Source: Dactylorhiza incarnata
Lineage: Eukaryota > Streptophyta > Magnoliopsida > Asparagales > Orchidaceae
Direction: 5' to 3'
DNA: 64,000 nt
Assembly (NCBI GenBank): GCA_033032865.1
Contig: JAWHQI010000999.1
Coordinates: 77,501-141,500 of the forward strand
Positions 1-13,500 of this stretch are shown one piece after another. The notes under the pieces were generated by a model. It was not told where the DNA came from. It did not search any database and was given only the letters and a program-made list of their open reading frames with translations. Position 1 is the first letter of the stretch; the number at the start of each line of letters is the position of its first letter. The position numbers were made by a program, and so were the translations under genes.

Positions 1-222
1 ACAACAGTATGCCGCGCAGTCACCTCCAGTTATTTCATCCACTCAATATGATGACTCGCAAGAGTCATTCACTCCCCTAAACGTCACCATGGACGAAGTG
101 GTCCAGATTCTGCAAAAGAGGCCAGATTTCAAAAGGCCTGCTCCTCTGAAGTCGGATATCCGCAGTCGAAATCCGAACCTCTATTGTGAATATCATAAAG
201 AAGGGGGGCATCTGACCGAAGA
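1..222 (+). pseudogene. gag fragment of a Tat gypsy element, inverted relative to Tat-A
   Basis: The + strand encodes a short piece of Tat gag from the proline/glutamine-rich linker into the start of the zinc knuckle (CEYHKEGGHLTE). It is nearly identical to the reverse complement of about 3640-3865 in Tat-A. Homology to gag stops at about 222, in the middle of the knuckle, and the next bases match integrase read on the minus strand. It is therefore a scrap of a second gypsy copy in opposite orientation, or part of an inverted duplication of Tat-A, continuing off the left edge. The open frame to 304 reads into antisense integrase and is not a gene. Confidence 0.85.
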
Positions 223-3200
223 GATTTCTCCCCAGACGAAGTTTCTGACAATTTGGGTAGTAGTTCTTGCTAATGCTTTTGCTTCAATCCACTTACTGAA
301 ATAATCGATCATCACAATGATAAAACGACGCTAACCGCTGGCTATTGGGAAAGGCCCCATAAGATCCATTCCCCATACTGCAAAAGGCCACGGCGCAGTT
401 ATTGACCTGAGTGACTGAGCAGGCAAATGCTGAAGAGGAGCGAACTTTTGGCACTGAACACATCGCTTGGCAAATGCTTCAGCATCCTTTCTCATGGTTG
501 GCCAAAAATATCCCTGTCTTAAGATTCTCTTCTCTAGAGTCTTCGCTCCCGAATGACTACCGCACTCCCCGGAATGAACTTCTTGAAATATGGTTGGGAC
601 TTCGTCCTCCGAAACACATCGTGCTGAGGGAGAGATCAAAGTTTTTCTATAAAGAACTCCTGCTATCAGATAATAATATGCCGCTTTCCTTTTGAATCTT
701 CTCCGGTCTTTGATGGAATGATGGAACTCCCCCTTTGATAGAAACAGCTCATAAGGGTCCTTCCATGCAGGATTATGATCAATTTGAATTAGTTCTGTCT
801 CATCTGTTGCCGGATGGAAAAGTTCAGAGGTCACTCCCCCAGATGGAAGACCGAACTTCGACAACTCATCTGCCTCCTCATTTTGTGTCCTTGGAATGTG
901 CTCGATGATGAATGACTTGAATCTTCCAATTTCTCTTTTGGCTAACAGCAGATATTTCCTCAGGATTGGCTCTCTTGTCTCATAATTTCCCAAGACCTGA
1001 GAGGCCATTACTAGTGAATCAGTTTTAACATGTACATGTTCTATGCCTAGCTCTTTCGCAAGCCTTAGCCCAGCCAAAAGTGCTTCATATTCTGCCTGAT
1101 TATTTGTAACTGAAAAGAAGAATTTGATAGCTTGCTCCAGCCTGATGCCATTTGGACTGATCAGAACTACCCCGGCTCCCACAGAGTTTCTGCCAGAAGC
1201 CCCATCCACGTAAATGATCCAAGCCAAAGGAGATTGTACTACCTGTTCGGAACTAAGCTCTGTTGTATCTACTAAGAAGTCTTCCAGGATTTGCGCCTTG
1301 ATTGTTGTTCGAGGGATGTATGATATCTCAAATTCGCTTAGTTCAATAGCCCATTTCGCTAACCTCCCTGAATGCTCTGGCTTTTCAAGAATATTTTTCA
1401 AAGGATGATCTGTAATAACTTGGACGGAATGAGCCTGAAAATAAGGACGGAGTCTTCGCGCAGACATAACCAAGGCCAAGGCCAGTTTTTCCCGGATCGA
1501 ATATCTAGTTTCTGCATCTTTAAGGATGTGGCTGACAAAGTATATTGGAAACCGTCTCTTCTTTTCTTCCCGAACGAGGACAGAACTTACCGCATCTGGC
1601 CCGACTCCCAGATATAAGAATAGCATTTCTCCCTAACGGGGGCTTTGGAGTAGTGGAGTCGAGGTTAACTGTTCCTTCAGCTGCTCGAATGCCTTATTAC
1701 ACTCCTCACTCCATTCGAACTTTGATCCCCCTCGCAGTGTTTTAAAAAACGGGGCACTTTTATCTCCGGATTTGGAGATAAACCTGCTCAATCCTGCCAA
1801 TCTCCCCCCAAGTTGCTGAACTTCTTTGGTATTTCGAGGAGGGCTTATATCAAGGATGGCCTTCACCTTATCTGGATTTGGTGCAAGGCCCAGGAGTTAA
1901 GAGATGCCCCAGAAATTTCCCTTTGCTTGCCCCGAACACACATTTTAATGGGTTTAATTTTAACTTGAACCTCCGTAGAGTAGCGCACGTCTCTACGAGG
2001 TCTTTCAAGTGTAATGAGAATGTTTTACTTTTTAGAAGAAGGTCATCAACGTAAACTTCGAGATTCCTGCCTTTTTGATGTTTAAAGACGGTATCCATCA
2101 TTCTTTGGTATGTTGCGCCCGCGTTTTTAAGACCGAAGGGCATTACGAGATAGCAGTAACACCCATCGTTTGTGATAAACGAGGTATGCGGGATGTCAGG
2201 TATGTGCATTTTAATTTGATGATATCCGGAGAAGGCATCGAGGAAACTCATAAAACCATACCCAACCGCGGAATCAACTAAGACATCTATCCGAGGCAAA
2301 GGGTAGCAATCTTTAGGGCACGCTTTATTAAGTTTGGTGAAGTCCACGCACATGCGCCACTTCCCACCAGATTTCTTAACCATTACAACATTCGACATCC
2401 ACGTGGGATATTGAATCTCAGAAATGAAACCCGCTTTTAGGAGTTTGGAAACCTCCTCTCTGATGGGCAACGCCAGCTTGGTCGCCACTTCTCTCTTCTT
2501 TTGCTGGACGGGCTTGAATTCGGGAGACACATTTAGATGATGACAAGCCACGTCCGGATCCACTCCTGGCATATCCTCCGCTGACCAAGCGAAGATATCT
2601 AGGTTTTCCAACAGGCAGGAGATTAGCTCTATTTTCTCCTCCTCTGGCAACTCAGCGTTGATGACCAGCCTCTTTTCTGCCCGTTTAGTAATAGGAACTT
2701 CTTGGGTCGCTTGGGAAGGTTCCAAGTGAGCCCCTTCTCGATCTTTTCCTTCCTTGGCGGCCTCTGGAGACTCATCAATCTTCAAAGCCTCAGCCACAGC
2801 CACGGCCTCGGTAAGTGGAACGTCGGTGATCATGTTGACAGTTCGGACGTAGCACTCCCGAGCCACCTTTGGGTTGCTCCTGACCCGATACTGCTTTCCT
2901 TCGGCTGCGAACTTGAGGGCAAGGTGAAAGGTAGACACTACTGCCCTATATGCATTGAGAATCGGCCTCCCGAAGATGGCAGAGTAGTTGCGCGGGGCAT
3001 CTACTACCACAAAATTGATTAACTTTATTACTCCTCCGAGAGAGACCAGGAGTTTTACTGAACCCTCTACTTCCTTCTTCTCCCCAGAAAAACCATAGAG
3101 GGGCCCGTAGGTGGAGAGCAAAGGCTTTTCGGTCTTCAGGGCCTCGAAAGTCAGGCGGAAAAGGAGATTGACGGAGCTGCCAGTATCAATCAGAATCTTG

Positions 3201-5148
3201 TGGACTGTATAGTTTTCGATGACGGCCTTGATGACTACCGCATCATCAAAAGGATTGGCATTGGGGGGAAGGTCATCCTGACCAAAGGTGACAATAGTGC
3301 TTTCGGGAGGAGAACTTGAGGTGGCTGCTACTTCCTTCTTTAGAACTGTTGCGATGCTAGATTTGCGAGATGATTCCGCCCAGTTCCTCCATGAATACAA
3401 TAGATGTCCCCTAAGGGGCCCACATCATTGACTTCAATGCATTCGGTAGAAGGATGGATGTCACCATAGCAGTCGGCGTCTTCGACGTCGGCACACTCCC
3501 AGGTTACTTCTACTGTTTCTTTCTCTTTTTTCTTCTCGGCGGTTGGCTCAGCAATTGCATCTTTCCGAATTAGACCCCACAACTTTCCCTCTCCAAGGAG
3601 TCTCTCTATAAGCAAAAGAAAAGCTCGACAGTATTCGGTTAGATGTCCCCCTTCTTTATGATATTCACAATAAAGGTTCGGATTTCGACTGCGGATATTC
3701 GACTTCAGAGGAGCAGGTCTTTTGAAATCTGGCCTCTTTTGCAGAATCTGGACCACTTCGTCCATGGTGACGTTTAGGGGAGTGAATGACTCTTGCGAGT
3801 CATCATATTGAGTGGATGCAATAACTGGAGGTGGCTGCGCGGCATACTGTTGTAAGTATACCGGCATGATTTGCGGAAGGGGAGCGGATGGAGCGGGAGC
3901 GACGACCAACAGTGGTTTCTGATCTTGAAACCGCTGATGGCCCATGAATGGTTGCTTATTTTTGTAGTTTCTCCCCCTTTGGGAACGGGGTTCAAAGTGG
4001 GACTAATTCGATGGCGGATGATGGAAGGACGGATTTGACTGCTGCTTGTCGCTTACCAGCTTTGCGACGTAGTCTGGATTGCTCTTCTCTCCTCTGATAA
4101 ACATATTTGCCAAACTTATCATTTCCTGATAAGTCCTGGGCTCCCTTATATTTGCTTCAAACTTTAGGGGACACTCTCTTAGGCCATGGATGAGGGCAAC
4201 CCTATACAGCTCCGGATCCACATTTTGAACCTCCATGATCTCTTTCTGGAAGCGATCTACAAAACGAGCCCACGTCTCGTCTTCCCGTTGTTTTATATCG
4301 AAAAAGGCCGCCGGGCCACTCTTTCTCTTCCTTGAGGTAGAGAATCTCAGCAGGAATTCCCTTCGCAGCTCAGTGAAACAACGGATTGACCTGGAGTGCA
4401 AACCGTAAAACCATTCCCTTGCTTGTCCTTCAAAGGAAGTTACAAGAAGTTTGCACTTAGTTGCATCAGTTAAGGTTCTAAGAGCGATGGCTGACTCGAA
4501 GGCTTGTAAATGAACCGTAGGATCTGTCTCCCCATTGAAAGCTGGCAGGCGAGGCTCCCTGAAATTATTAGGGGCAAGCTCCCCTCTGACTTCGTCCACA
4601 AAGGGAGAAGTTTCTTCCATATCTTCATATAAAGGAGCAGGGTAATAAGCCGCCGGAGCTGCGGCTATTCACGGGCAAGCCGCCTGATAAGAAGACCGGG
4701 CAACAGCTTATGGCGGGTAGGAGTGATGAATAGGAACTTCAGGCGGGTAGGAGAGACGGGCCGCGCCCTCCTCCGGGTAAGAAAGGCGGGCAGCGTGAGA
4801 AGCCGCCCCCTAGAAATCAAGGGCCCGAGCCGGCATGCTGTGCGCGGCTTCCTGATAGAAGCTTTGCCTAGCCGCAAAGCCTTCTTGCTGAGGCTGGAAG
4901 TTAGCGGCTTGTGGTAGCGGGAAAGGAGGAGGTGGAGGAGGGACCGGGGTCACCGCCTGATTAGCCGCGGTTTGTTGTGGAACTAGCCGCTCGGTTAGCA
5001 TCGCTAAACTCTGACTGATCGCTTCAAGTCGCTGATCAGTGGCCCTCTGAGCCCGCTCGGCTTCTCTCCTGGATTGCTCCAAGGCTTCCCACAAAGAGTC
5101 CTCGCTGTGATCGGAGCGGTCTCCAGAGGGGAACTGGCGGTCTGACAT
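223..5148 (-). pseudogene. Tat-A gag-pol polyprotein, decayed
   Basis: Remnant of a single-frame gag-pol gene; the start is taken at 5148 (MSDRQF), as in the other copies, about 50 bp after the LTR. Order along the minus strand: coiled/Pro-Gln-rich gag N-terminus, retrotransposon gag domain (about 4560-4090), CHHC zinc knuckle (about 3670-3625), protease with intact DTGSS (about 3180), RT with YVDD (about 2050), RNase H, archaeal-type RNase H (VDGASG near 1200, NNQAEYEAL, TDS, NEEADELS), integrase HHCC zinc domain and the first catalytic Asp. Breaks: in-frame stops at about 4810, 4003, 1633 and 331; a 1-base deletion near 3384; a 2-base deletion near 1888; a messy stretch 4621-4809; truncation at 223. 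It cannot make a working polyprotein. Confidence 0.88.
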
Positions 5149-5200
5149 TATGGTGAAAAGGATTTCACCGACAATCCGCGATCTGAAGGTCGCGTGTTTC

Positions 5201-5975
5201 CGTTGAGTCCGAAATCGCACCTCCGAAGGAAACCGGAGGCTGCGGGTTGCCGGTTACTTTTTGGATGGAAGGATGAGACCGCTAGCAGCGGTCAAGGCCA
5301 GACTTCGCCCGCCGCGGCAAATGCCACTCCTGCGACGGGCTTTCCTTTGATTAAAAAGAAGTGATTACAGCGGGTTACAAGTGCGAGAAAAGAGAAGCCG
5401 GCCGGTCAGACAGTCCGCAAGACAAGAAACTCGAGTCCGCAGCTCAAACAAGCGAACTCCTAGATTCGAGTGTGCGTGCCTGGGGAACAGTGCCGCCCCC
5501 TATTTATAGGCTTGGGGGCCTGCCCGAACTGGCAGGGATAAAATAACCGCCTACCCGGGTATAGGAGAAACGGGCAGGCGGTGACGGGATACACAAGGAA
5601 GGAAAGAAAGAAGCCGCGCGGCTTGGCGGCTTGCCCTTCCGACCTGTCTGACCAGAAGCTGAAGATGATGCGGCCAAGGCGACGATGCTATCCGAGCGGT
5701 CTCTGTCTTGAGACCGCTGCTTGTTCTTTGACCTCGAACCTTGGCTTATCTCCATGGCACAAACCGCACGATCTCCGACATGAGACCGCGACTTGTCATG
5801 TTGGACTTGGGCTTGGATTATCTTTAGTACTTGGAGGCGGTCTAAATTATGTCAGACCGCCCGTCCTGTGCTAGCCGGAGCTGATGGAACCTATACAGCC
5901 TGAGCCGGGCAACTTGGATCCGCCGACCGCACGGTCTGCGAGTAAACCTATTGAAAGCGGTCTTCCGGGTAGACA
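5201..5975 (-). repeat. Tat-A 5' LTR
   Basis: About 775 bp. Read on the minus strand it begins TGTCTACCCGG (TGTTTACCC in the other copies) and ends CGGACTCAACG, where the usual final CA has mutated to CG. A TATA box lies at 5501-5508 and the palindromic GACCGCTAGCAGCGGTC of the downstream LTR region is present near 5280. It matches the other LTRs of this family at 18232, 33054, 35721, 38653 and 56667. Confidence 0.88.
5501..5508 (-). promoter_or_regulatory. LTR TATA box (Tat-A)
   Basis: TATAAATA on the minus strand, in the same place in every LTR of the family, followed by a conserved GC-rich start region (GGGGGCGGCACTG). Confidence 0.75.
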
Positions 5976-8900
5976 ATAACCATTCAAGTTCATTTATTGT
6001 TCGATATACAGTGGGTTCCAGTGGTTATGCCAGTTGGTAAGAAGGTATTTAGCTTGAAAGGAGACCTAATCTTCAAATATCCGTAACTTTTGATCCGGTT
6101 GTCCAATTTTCGCCCACAATACCTTTTCGGAATGAGAACAATTTTAACCCATTCAAGCTCGTTTAGAGGTCGATATACAATGGGTGGACTGGTAATACTA
6201 GATTTAGCTTCAAATGACACATAAATTTCAAAATTAAAGAATTTTAGATGCGGTTTGTAGTGAAAGTAAGAGATTTAGCTACAAATGACACTCAAACTTT
6301 AAACATTAATAAATTTTGATCCGGTTGTCTGATTTTACCCCCATAACACCTTTTAGGAATGAGCTTGGAGCCCTACATTCCTTGAAGCTCAAGTTTTACC
6401 CATTGCAGCTCATTTAGTTGTCAATATATAGCGGGTTGCACTGGTAATGCGAAATTTAGCTCCAAATGACACCTAAACTTGAAACAGCCATAACTTTTGA
6501 TCAGATTGTCGGATTTTTGCTTACAAAACCTCTTCGAAATGAGCTTCGAGCCATACATTCAATGGAGAGCAAGTTTTACCCAATCTAGTTCATTTATTGG
6601 TCGATATACATTGAGTTGTAGTGGTAATGTGGGATTTAGCTCCAACTGGCACCTACTTCAAACAGCTATAACTTTTGATCCGGTTGTCCGGATTTTGCCC
6701 AAAACACCTTTTCGCAATGAGCTCAGAGTCATACATCCTATGGACAATAGGATTTACTCGATCGAGTTCATTTAGGGGTCGGTGGATAGTGGATTGCAGT
6801 GTAAATGAGGGATTTTGCTCCAATTGACACCTAAACTTAAAACATCCATAAATTTGATCCGGTTGTCAGATTTTTGCCCACAACACCTTTTCGGAATGAG
6901 ATCGGAGCCCTGCATCCAATGGACAATTATTTTTACCCATTCTAGTTCATTTAGTGGTTGATCTACAGTGGGTTGCAGTGGTAATGTGAGATTTAGCTCC
7001 AAATGACACATAAACTTCAAACAGACAGCTCTTGATCCAGTTGCCCAATTTTTGCCCACAATACTTTTTAGAATGAGCTTGGAGGCCTACATCCAGTGGA
7101 GAGTAGGATATAACCATTTAAGTTCATTTATTGTTCGATATACAGTTGGTTCCAGTGGTTATGCGGGTTGGTAAGAAGGTATTTAGCTTGCAAGTAGACT
7201 TAATCTTCAAATATCCGTAACTTTTGATCCGGTTGTCCGATTTTCGCCCACAATACCTTTTCGGAATGAGATCGGAGCCCAAAATCCAATGGAGAATAAT
7301 TTTAACCCATTCAAGCTCGTTTAGAGGTCGATATACAATGGGTGGACTGGTAATACTAGATTTAGCTCCAAATGACACATGAATTTCAAAATGAAATAAT
7401 TTTAGATGCGGTTTGTAGTGAAAGTATGAGATTTAGCTACAAATGACACTCAAACTTTAAACATCAATAAATTTTGATTCGGTTGTCTGATTTTACCCCC
7501 ATAACACCTTTTAGGAATGAGCGCGGAGCCCTACATTCATTGAAGCACAAGTTTTACCCATTGCAGCTCATTTAGTTGTCGATATATAGCGGGTTGCATT
7601 GGTAATGCGAAATTTAGCTCCAAATGACACCTAAACTTGAAACAGCCATAACTTTTGATCAGGTTGTCTGATTTTTGCTCACAAAACCTCTTCGAAATGA
7701 GCTTCGAGCCATACATTCAATGGAGAGCAAGTTTTACCCAATCTAGTTCATTTATTGGTTGATATACATTGAGTTGTATTGGTAACGTGGGATTTAGCTC
7801 CAACTGGCACCTAAACTTCAAACAGCTATAACTTTTGATCCGGTTGTCCGGATTTTGCCCAAAACACCTTTTCGCAATGAGCACAGAGACATACATCCTA
7901 TGGAGAATAGGATTTACTCGATCTAGTTCATTTAGCGGTCGGTGGATAGTGGATTGCAGTGGAAATGAGGGATTTGCTCCAATTGACACCTAAACTTAAA
8001 ACATCCATAAATTTGATCTGGTTGTCAGATTTTTGTCCACATCACCTTTTCGGAATGAGATCGGAACCCTGTATCCAATGGACAACAAGTCTTATCCATT
8101 ATAGTTCATTTAGTGGTTGATCTACAGTGGGTCGTAGTGGTAATGTGGGATTTAGCTCCAAATGACACATAAACTTCAAACAGACAGAACTCTTGATCCA
8201 GTTGCCCAATTTTTGCCCACAATACCTTTTAGAATGAGCTCGGAGGACTTCATCCAATGGAGAGTAGGATATAACCATTCAAGTTCTTTTATTGTTTGAT
8301 ATAAAGTGGTTCTAGTGGTTATGCGGGTTGGTAAGAAGGTATTTAGCTTGAAAGGAGACCTAATCTTCAAATATCCGTAACGTTTGATCCGGTTGTCCGA
8401 TTTTCGCCCACAATACCTTTTCGAAATGTGATCGGAGCCCAAAATCCAATGGAGAAAAATTTTAACCCATTCAAGATCGTTTAGAGGTCGATATACAATG
8501 GGTGTACTTGTAATACTAGATTTAGCTCCAAATGACACATTAATTTTAAAATAAAAGAATTTAAGATGCGGTTTGTAGTGAAAGTAAGAGATTTAGCTAC
8601 AAATGACACTCAAACTTAAAACATCAATAACTTTTGATCCGGTAGTCTGATTTTTCCCCCACAACACATTTTAGGAATGAGTTCGGAGCACTACAATCAT
8701 TGAAGCACAAGTATTACCCATTGCACCTCATTTAGTTGTCGATATATAGCGGGTTGCACTGGTAATACAAAATTTAGCTCCAAAGACACCTAAACTTGAA
8801 ACAGCCATAACTTTTGATCAGGTTGTCTGATTTTTGCTCACAAAACCTCTTCGAAATGAGCTCCGAGCCATACATTCAATGGAGAGCATGTTTTACCCAA

Positions 8901-9720
8901 TCTAGTTTATTTAGTGGTCGATATACATTGAGTTGTAGGGGTAATGTGGGATTTAGCTCCAACTGGCACCTAAACTTCAAATAGCTATAACTTTTGATCC
9001 GGTTGTCCGGATTTTGCCCAAAACACCTTTTCGCAATGAGCTGAGAGCCATACATCCTATGGAGAATAGGATTTACTCGATCGAGTTCATTTAGAGGTCG
9101 GTGGATAGTGGATTGCAGTGGAAATGAGGAATTTTCTCCATTTGACACCTAAACTTAAAACATCCATAAATTTGATCCTGTTGTAAGATTTTTGCCCACA
9201 ACACCTTTTCGAAATGAGATCGGAACCCTGTATCCAATGGACAACAAGATTTACCCATTCTAGTTCATTTAGTGGTTGATCTACAGTGGGTTGCAGTGGT
9301 AATGTGGGATTTAGCTCCAAATGACACATAAACTTTAAACAGACAGAACTCTTGATCCAGTTGCCCAATTTTTGCCCACAATACCTTTTAGAATGAGCTC
9401 GGAGGCCTTCATCCAATGGAGAGTAGGATATAACCATTCATGTTCATTTATTGTTTGATATACAGTGGTTCCAGTGGTTATGCGGGTTGGCAAGACGGTA
9501 TTTAGCTTGAAAGGAGACTTAATCTTCAAATATCCGTAACTTTTGATCCGGTTGTCCGATTTTCGCCCACAATACCTTTTCGGAATGAGATCGGAGCCCA
9601 AAATCCAATGGAGAAAAATTTTAACCCATTCAAGCTCGTTTAGAGGTCGATATACAATGGGTGGAACTGGTAATACTAGATTTAGCTCCAAATGACACAT
9701 AAATTTCAAAATGAAAGAAT

Positions 9721-10523
9721 TTTAGATGCGGTTTGTAGTGAAAGTAAGAGATTTAGCTACAAATGACACTCAAACTTAAAACATAAATAACTTTTGATCC
9801 GGTTGTCTGATTTTTCCCCCACAACACCTTTTAGGAATGAGCTCGGAGCCCTACATTCATTGAAGCACAAGTTTTACCCATTGCAGCTCATTTAGTTGTC
9901 GATATATAGCGGGTTGCACTGGTAATGCGAAATTTAGCTCAAAAGACACCTAAACTTGAAACAGACATAACTTTTGATCAGGTTGTTTGATTTTTGCTCA
10001 CAAAACCTCTTCGAAATGAGCTCCGAGCCACACATTCAATGGAGAGCAAGTTTTACCCAATCTAGTTCATTTAGTGGTCGATATACATTGAGTTGTAGTG
10101 GTAATGTGGGATTTAGCTCCAAATGACACATAAAGTTCAAACAGACTGAAGTCTTGATCCAGTTGCCTAATTTTTGCCCACAATACCTTTTAGAATGATC
10201 TCGGAGGCCTACATCTAGTAGAGAGTTGGATATAACCATTCAAGTTCATTTATTGTATGATATACAGTGGGTTCCAGTGGTTATGCGGGTTGGTAATAAG
10301 GTATTTAGCTTGAAAGGAGACCTAATCTTCAAATATCCGTAACTTTTGATCCGGTTGTCCGATTTTCGCCCACAATACCTTTTCGGAATGAGATCAGAGC
10401 TGAAACTCCAATGGAGAACAATTATTACCCATTCAAGCTCGTTTATAGGTCGATATACAATGGGTTGTACTGGTAATACTAGATTTAGCTCCAAATGACA
10501 CATAAATTTCAAAATGAAAGAAT
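9721..10523 (+). repeat. Short higher-order unit missing two monomers
   Basis: This unit is about 802 bp instead of 1,160. After the second monomer type (AATGAGCTCCGAG near 10014) the array passes directly to the fifth (AATGATCTCGGAGG near 10195), so the third and fourth types are absent. The join is in register, as expected from unequal exchange between related monomers. Confidence 0.85.
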
Positions 10524-13500
10524 TTTAGATGCGGTTTGTAGTGAAAGTAAGAGATTTAGCTATAAATGACACTCAAACTTAAAACATCAATAACCTTTGA
10601 TCCGGTTGTCTGATTTTTCCCCAACAACACCTTTTAGGAATGAGCTCGGAGCCCTACATTCATTGAAGCACAAGTTTTACCCATTGCAGCACATTTAGTT
10701 GTTGATATTTAGCGGGTTGAACTGGTAATGCGAAATTTAGTTCCAAAGACACCTAAACTTGAAACAACCATAACTTTTGATCAGGTTGTCTGATTTTTGC
10801 TCACAAAACCTCTTCGAAATGAGCTCCGAGCCATACATTCTATGGAGAGCAAGTTTTACCCAATCTAGTTCATTTAGTGGTCGATATACATTGAGTTGTA
10901 GTGGTAATGTGGGATTTAGCTCCAACTGGCACCTAAACTTCAAACAGCTATAACTTTTGATCCGGTTGTCTGGATTTTTCCCAAAACACCTTTTCGCAAA
11001 GAGCTCAGAGCCATACATCCTATGGAGAATATGATTTACTAAATCGAGTTCGTTTAGAGGTCGGTGGATAGTGGATTGTCGTGGAAATGAGGGAGTTTGC
11101 TCCAATTGACACCTAAACTTAAAACATCCATAAATTTGATCCGGTTGTCAGATTTTTGCCCACAACACCTTTTCAGAATAAGATCGGAGCCCTACATCCA
11201 ATGGAAAATAAGTTTTACCCATTATAGTTAATTTAGTGGTTGATCTACAGTGGGTTGCAGTGGTAATGTGTGATTTAGCTCCAAATGACACATAAAATTC
11301 AAACAGACAGAACTCTTGATCTAGTTGCCCAATTTTTGCCCACAATACCTTTTAGAATGAGCTCGGAAGCCTACATCCAGTGGAGAGTAGGATATAACCA
11401 TTCAAGTTCATTTATTGTTCGATATACAGTGGGTTCCAATGGTTATGCGGGTTGGTAAGAAGGTATTTAGCTTGAAAGGAGACCTAATTTTCAAATATCC
11501 GTAACTTTTGACCTGTTTGTCCGATTTTCGCCCATAATACCTTTTTGGAATGAGATCGGAGCCCAAAATCCAATGGAGAACAATTTTAACTCATTCAAGC
11601 TCGTTGAGAGGTCGACATACAATGGGTTGTACTGGTAATACTAGATTTCGCTCCAAATGACACATAAATTTCAAAATGAAAGAATTTTAGATGCGGTTTG
11701 TAGTGAAAGTAAGAGATTTAGCTACAAATGACACTCAAACTTTAAACATCAATAACTTTTGATCCGGTAATTTAATTTTGCCCCCACAACACCTTTTAGG
11801 AATGAGCTCGGAGCCCTACATTCATTGAAGCACAAGTTTTACCCATTGCAGCTCATTTAGTTGTCGATATATAGCGGGTTGCACTGGTAATGCGAAATTT
11901 AGCTCCAAAGACACCTAAACTTGAAACAGCCATAAGTTTTGATCAGGTTGTCTGATTTTTGCTCACAAAACCTCTTCGAAATGAGCTCCGAGCCATACAT
12001 TCAATAGAGAGCAAGTTTTACCCAATCTAGTTCATTTAGTGGGCGATATGCACTGAATTGTAGTGGTAATGTGGGATTTAGCTTCAACTGGCACCTAAAC
12101 TTCAAACAGCTATAACTTTTGAATCGGTTTTCCGAATTTTTCCCAAAACACCTTTTCGCAATGAGCTCAGAGCCATACATCCTATGGAGAATCGGATTTA
12201 CTCGATCGAGTTCATTTAGAGGTCGGTGGATAGTGGATTGCAGTGGAAATGAGGGATTTTGCTCCAATTGACACCTAAACTTAAAACATCTAGAAATTTG
12301 ATCCGGTTGTCAGATTTTTGCCCACAACACCTTTTCAGAATGAGATCGGAGCCATGCATCTAATGGACAACAAGTTTTACCCATTCTAGTTCGTTTAGTG
12401 GTTGATCTACAGTGGGTTGCAGTGGTAATGTGGGATTTAGCTCCAAATGACACAAACTTCAAACAGACAGAACTCTTGATCCAGTTGCCCAATTATTGCC
12501 CAAAATACCTTTTAGAATGAGCTCGGAGGCCTACATCCAGTGGAGAGTAGGATATAACCATTCAAGTTCATTTATTGTTCGATATATGGTGGGTTCCAGT
12601 GGTTATGCGGGTTGGTAAGAAGGTATTTAGCTTGAAAGGAGACCTAATCTTCAAATATCCGTAACTTTTGATCCGATTGTCCGATTTTCGCCCACAATTC
12701 CTTTTTAGAATGAGATCGGAGCCCAAAATCCAATGGAGAACAATTTTAACCCATTCAAGCTCGTTTAGAGGTCGATATACAATGGGTTGTACTGGTAATA
12801 CTAGATTTAGCTCCAAATGACACATAAATTTCAAAATGAAAGAATTTTAGATGCGGTTTGTAGTGAAAGTAAGAGATTTAGCTACAAATGACACTCAAAC
12901 TTAAAACATCAATAACTTTTGATCTGGTTGTCTGATTTTTCTCCCACAACACCTTTTAGGATTGAGCTCGGAGCCCTACATTCATTGAAGCACAAGTTTT
13001 ATCCAATGCAGCTTATTTAGTTGTCGATATATAGCGGGTTGCACTGGTAATGCGAAATTTAGCTCCAAAGACACCTAAACATGAAACAACCATAACTTTT
13101 GATCAGGTTGTCTGATTTTTGCTCACAAAACCTCTTCAAAATGAGCTCTGAGCCATAAATTCAATGGAGAGCAAGTTTTACCCAATCTAGTTCATTTAGT
13201 GGTCGATATACATTGAGTTGTAGTGGTAATGTGGGATTTAGCTCCAACTAACACCTAAACTTCAAACAACTATAACTTTTGATCCGGTTGTCCGGATTTT
13301 GCCCAAAATAACTTTTCGCAATGAGCTCAGATCCATACATCCTATGGAGAATAGGATTTACTCGATCGAGTTCATTTAGAGGTCGGTGGATAGTGGATTG
13401 CAGTGGAAATGAGGGATTTTGCTCCAATTGACACCTAAACTTAAAACATCCATAAATTTGATCTGGTTGTCAGATTTTTGCCCACAACACCTTTTCAGAA

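Larger units (their letters stand above)
223..5975 (-). mobile_element. Tat-A: 3'-truncated Ty3/gypsy (Tat lineage) element
   Basis: Minus-strand LTR retrotransposon with its 5' LTR at 5201-5975 and gag-pol running left. The integrase is cut at 222/223, so most of the integrase, the antisense genes and the 3' LTR are absent. The right end (...GGGTAGACA) abuts satellite sequence starting ATAACCATTC, so the element inserted in the satellite; the other target-site copy lies outside the window. Tat assignment rests on the second RNase H between RNase H and integrase. The relation to the + strand gag scrap at 1-222 suggests the same kind of head-to-head rearrangement seen at 48571/48572. Confidence 0.88.

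Noticed and set aside
411..695. Plus-strand frame with MTEQANAEEERTFG, also at 28300
   Set aside because: Exact antisense of the integrase zinc domain in both places; coding evidence is on the minus strand.
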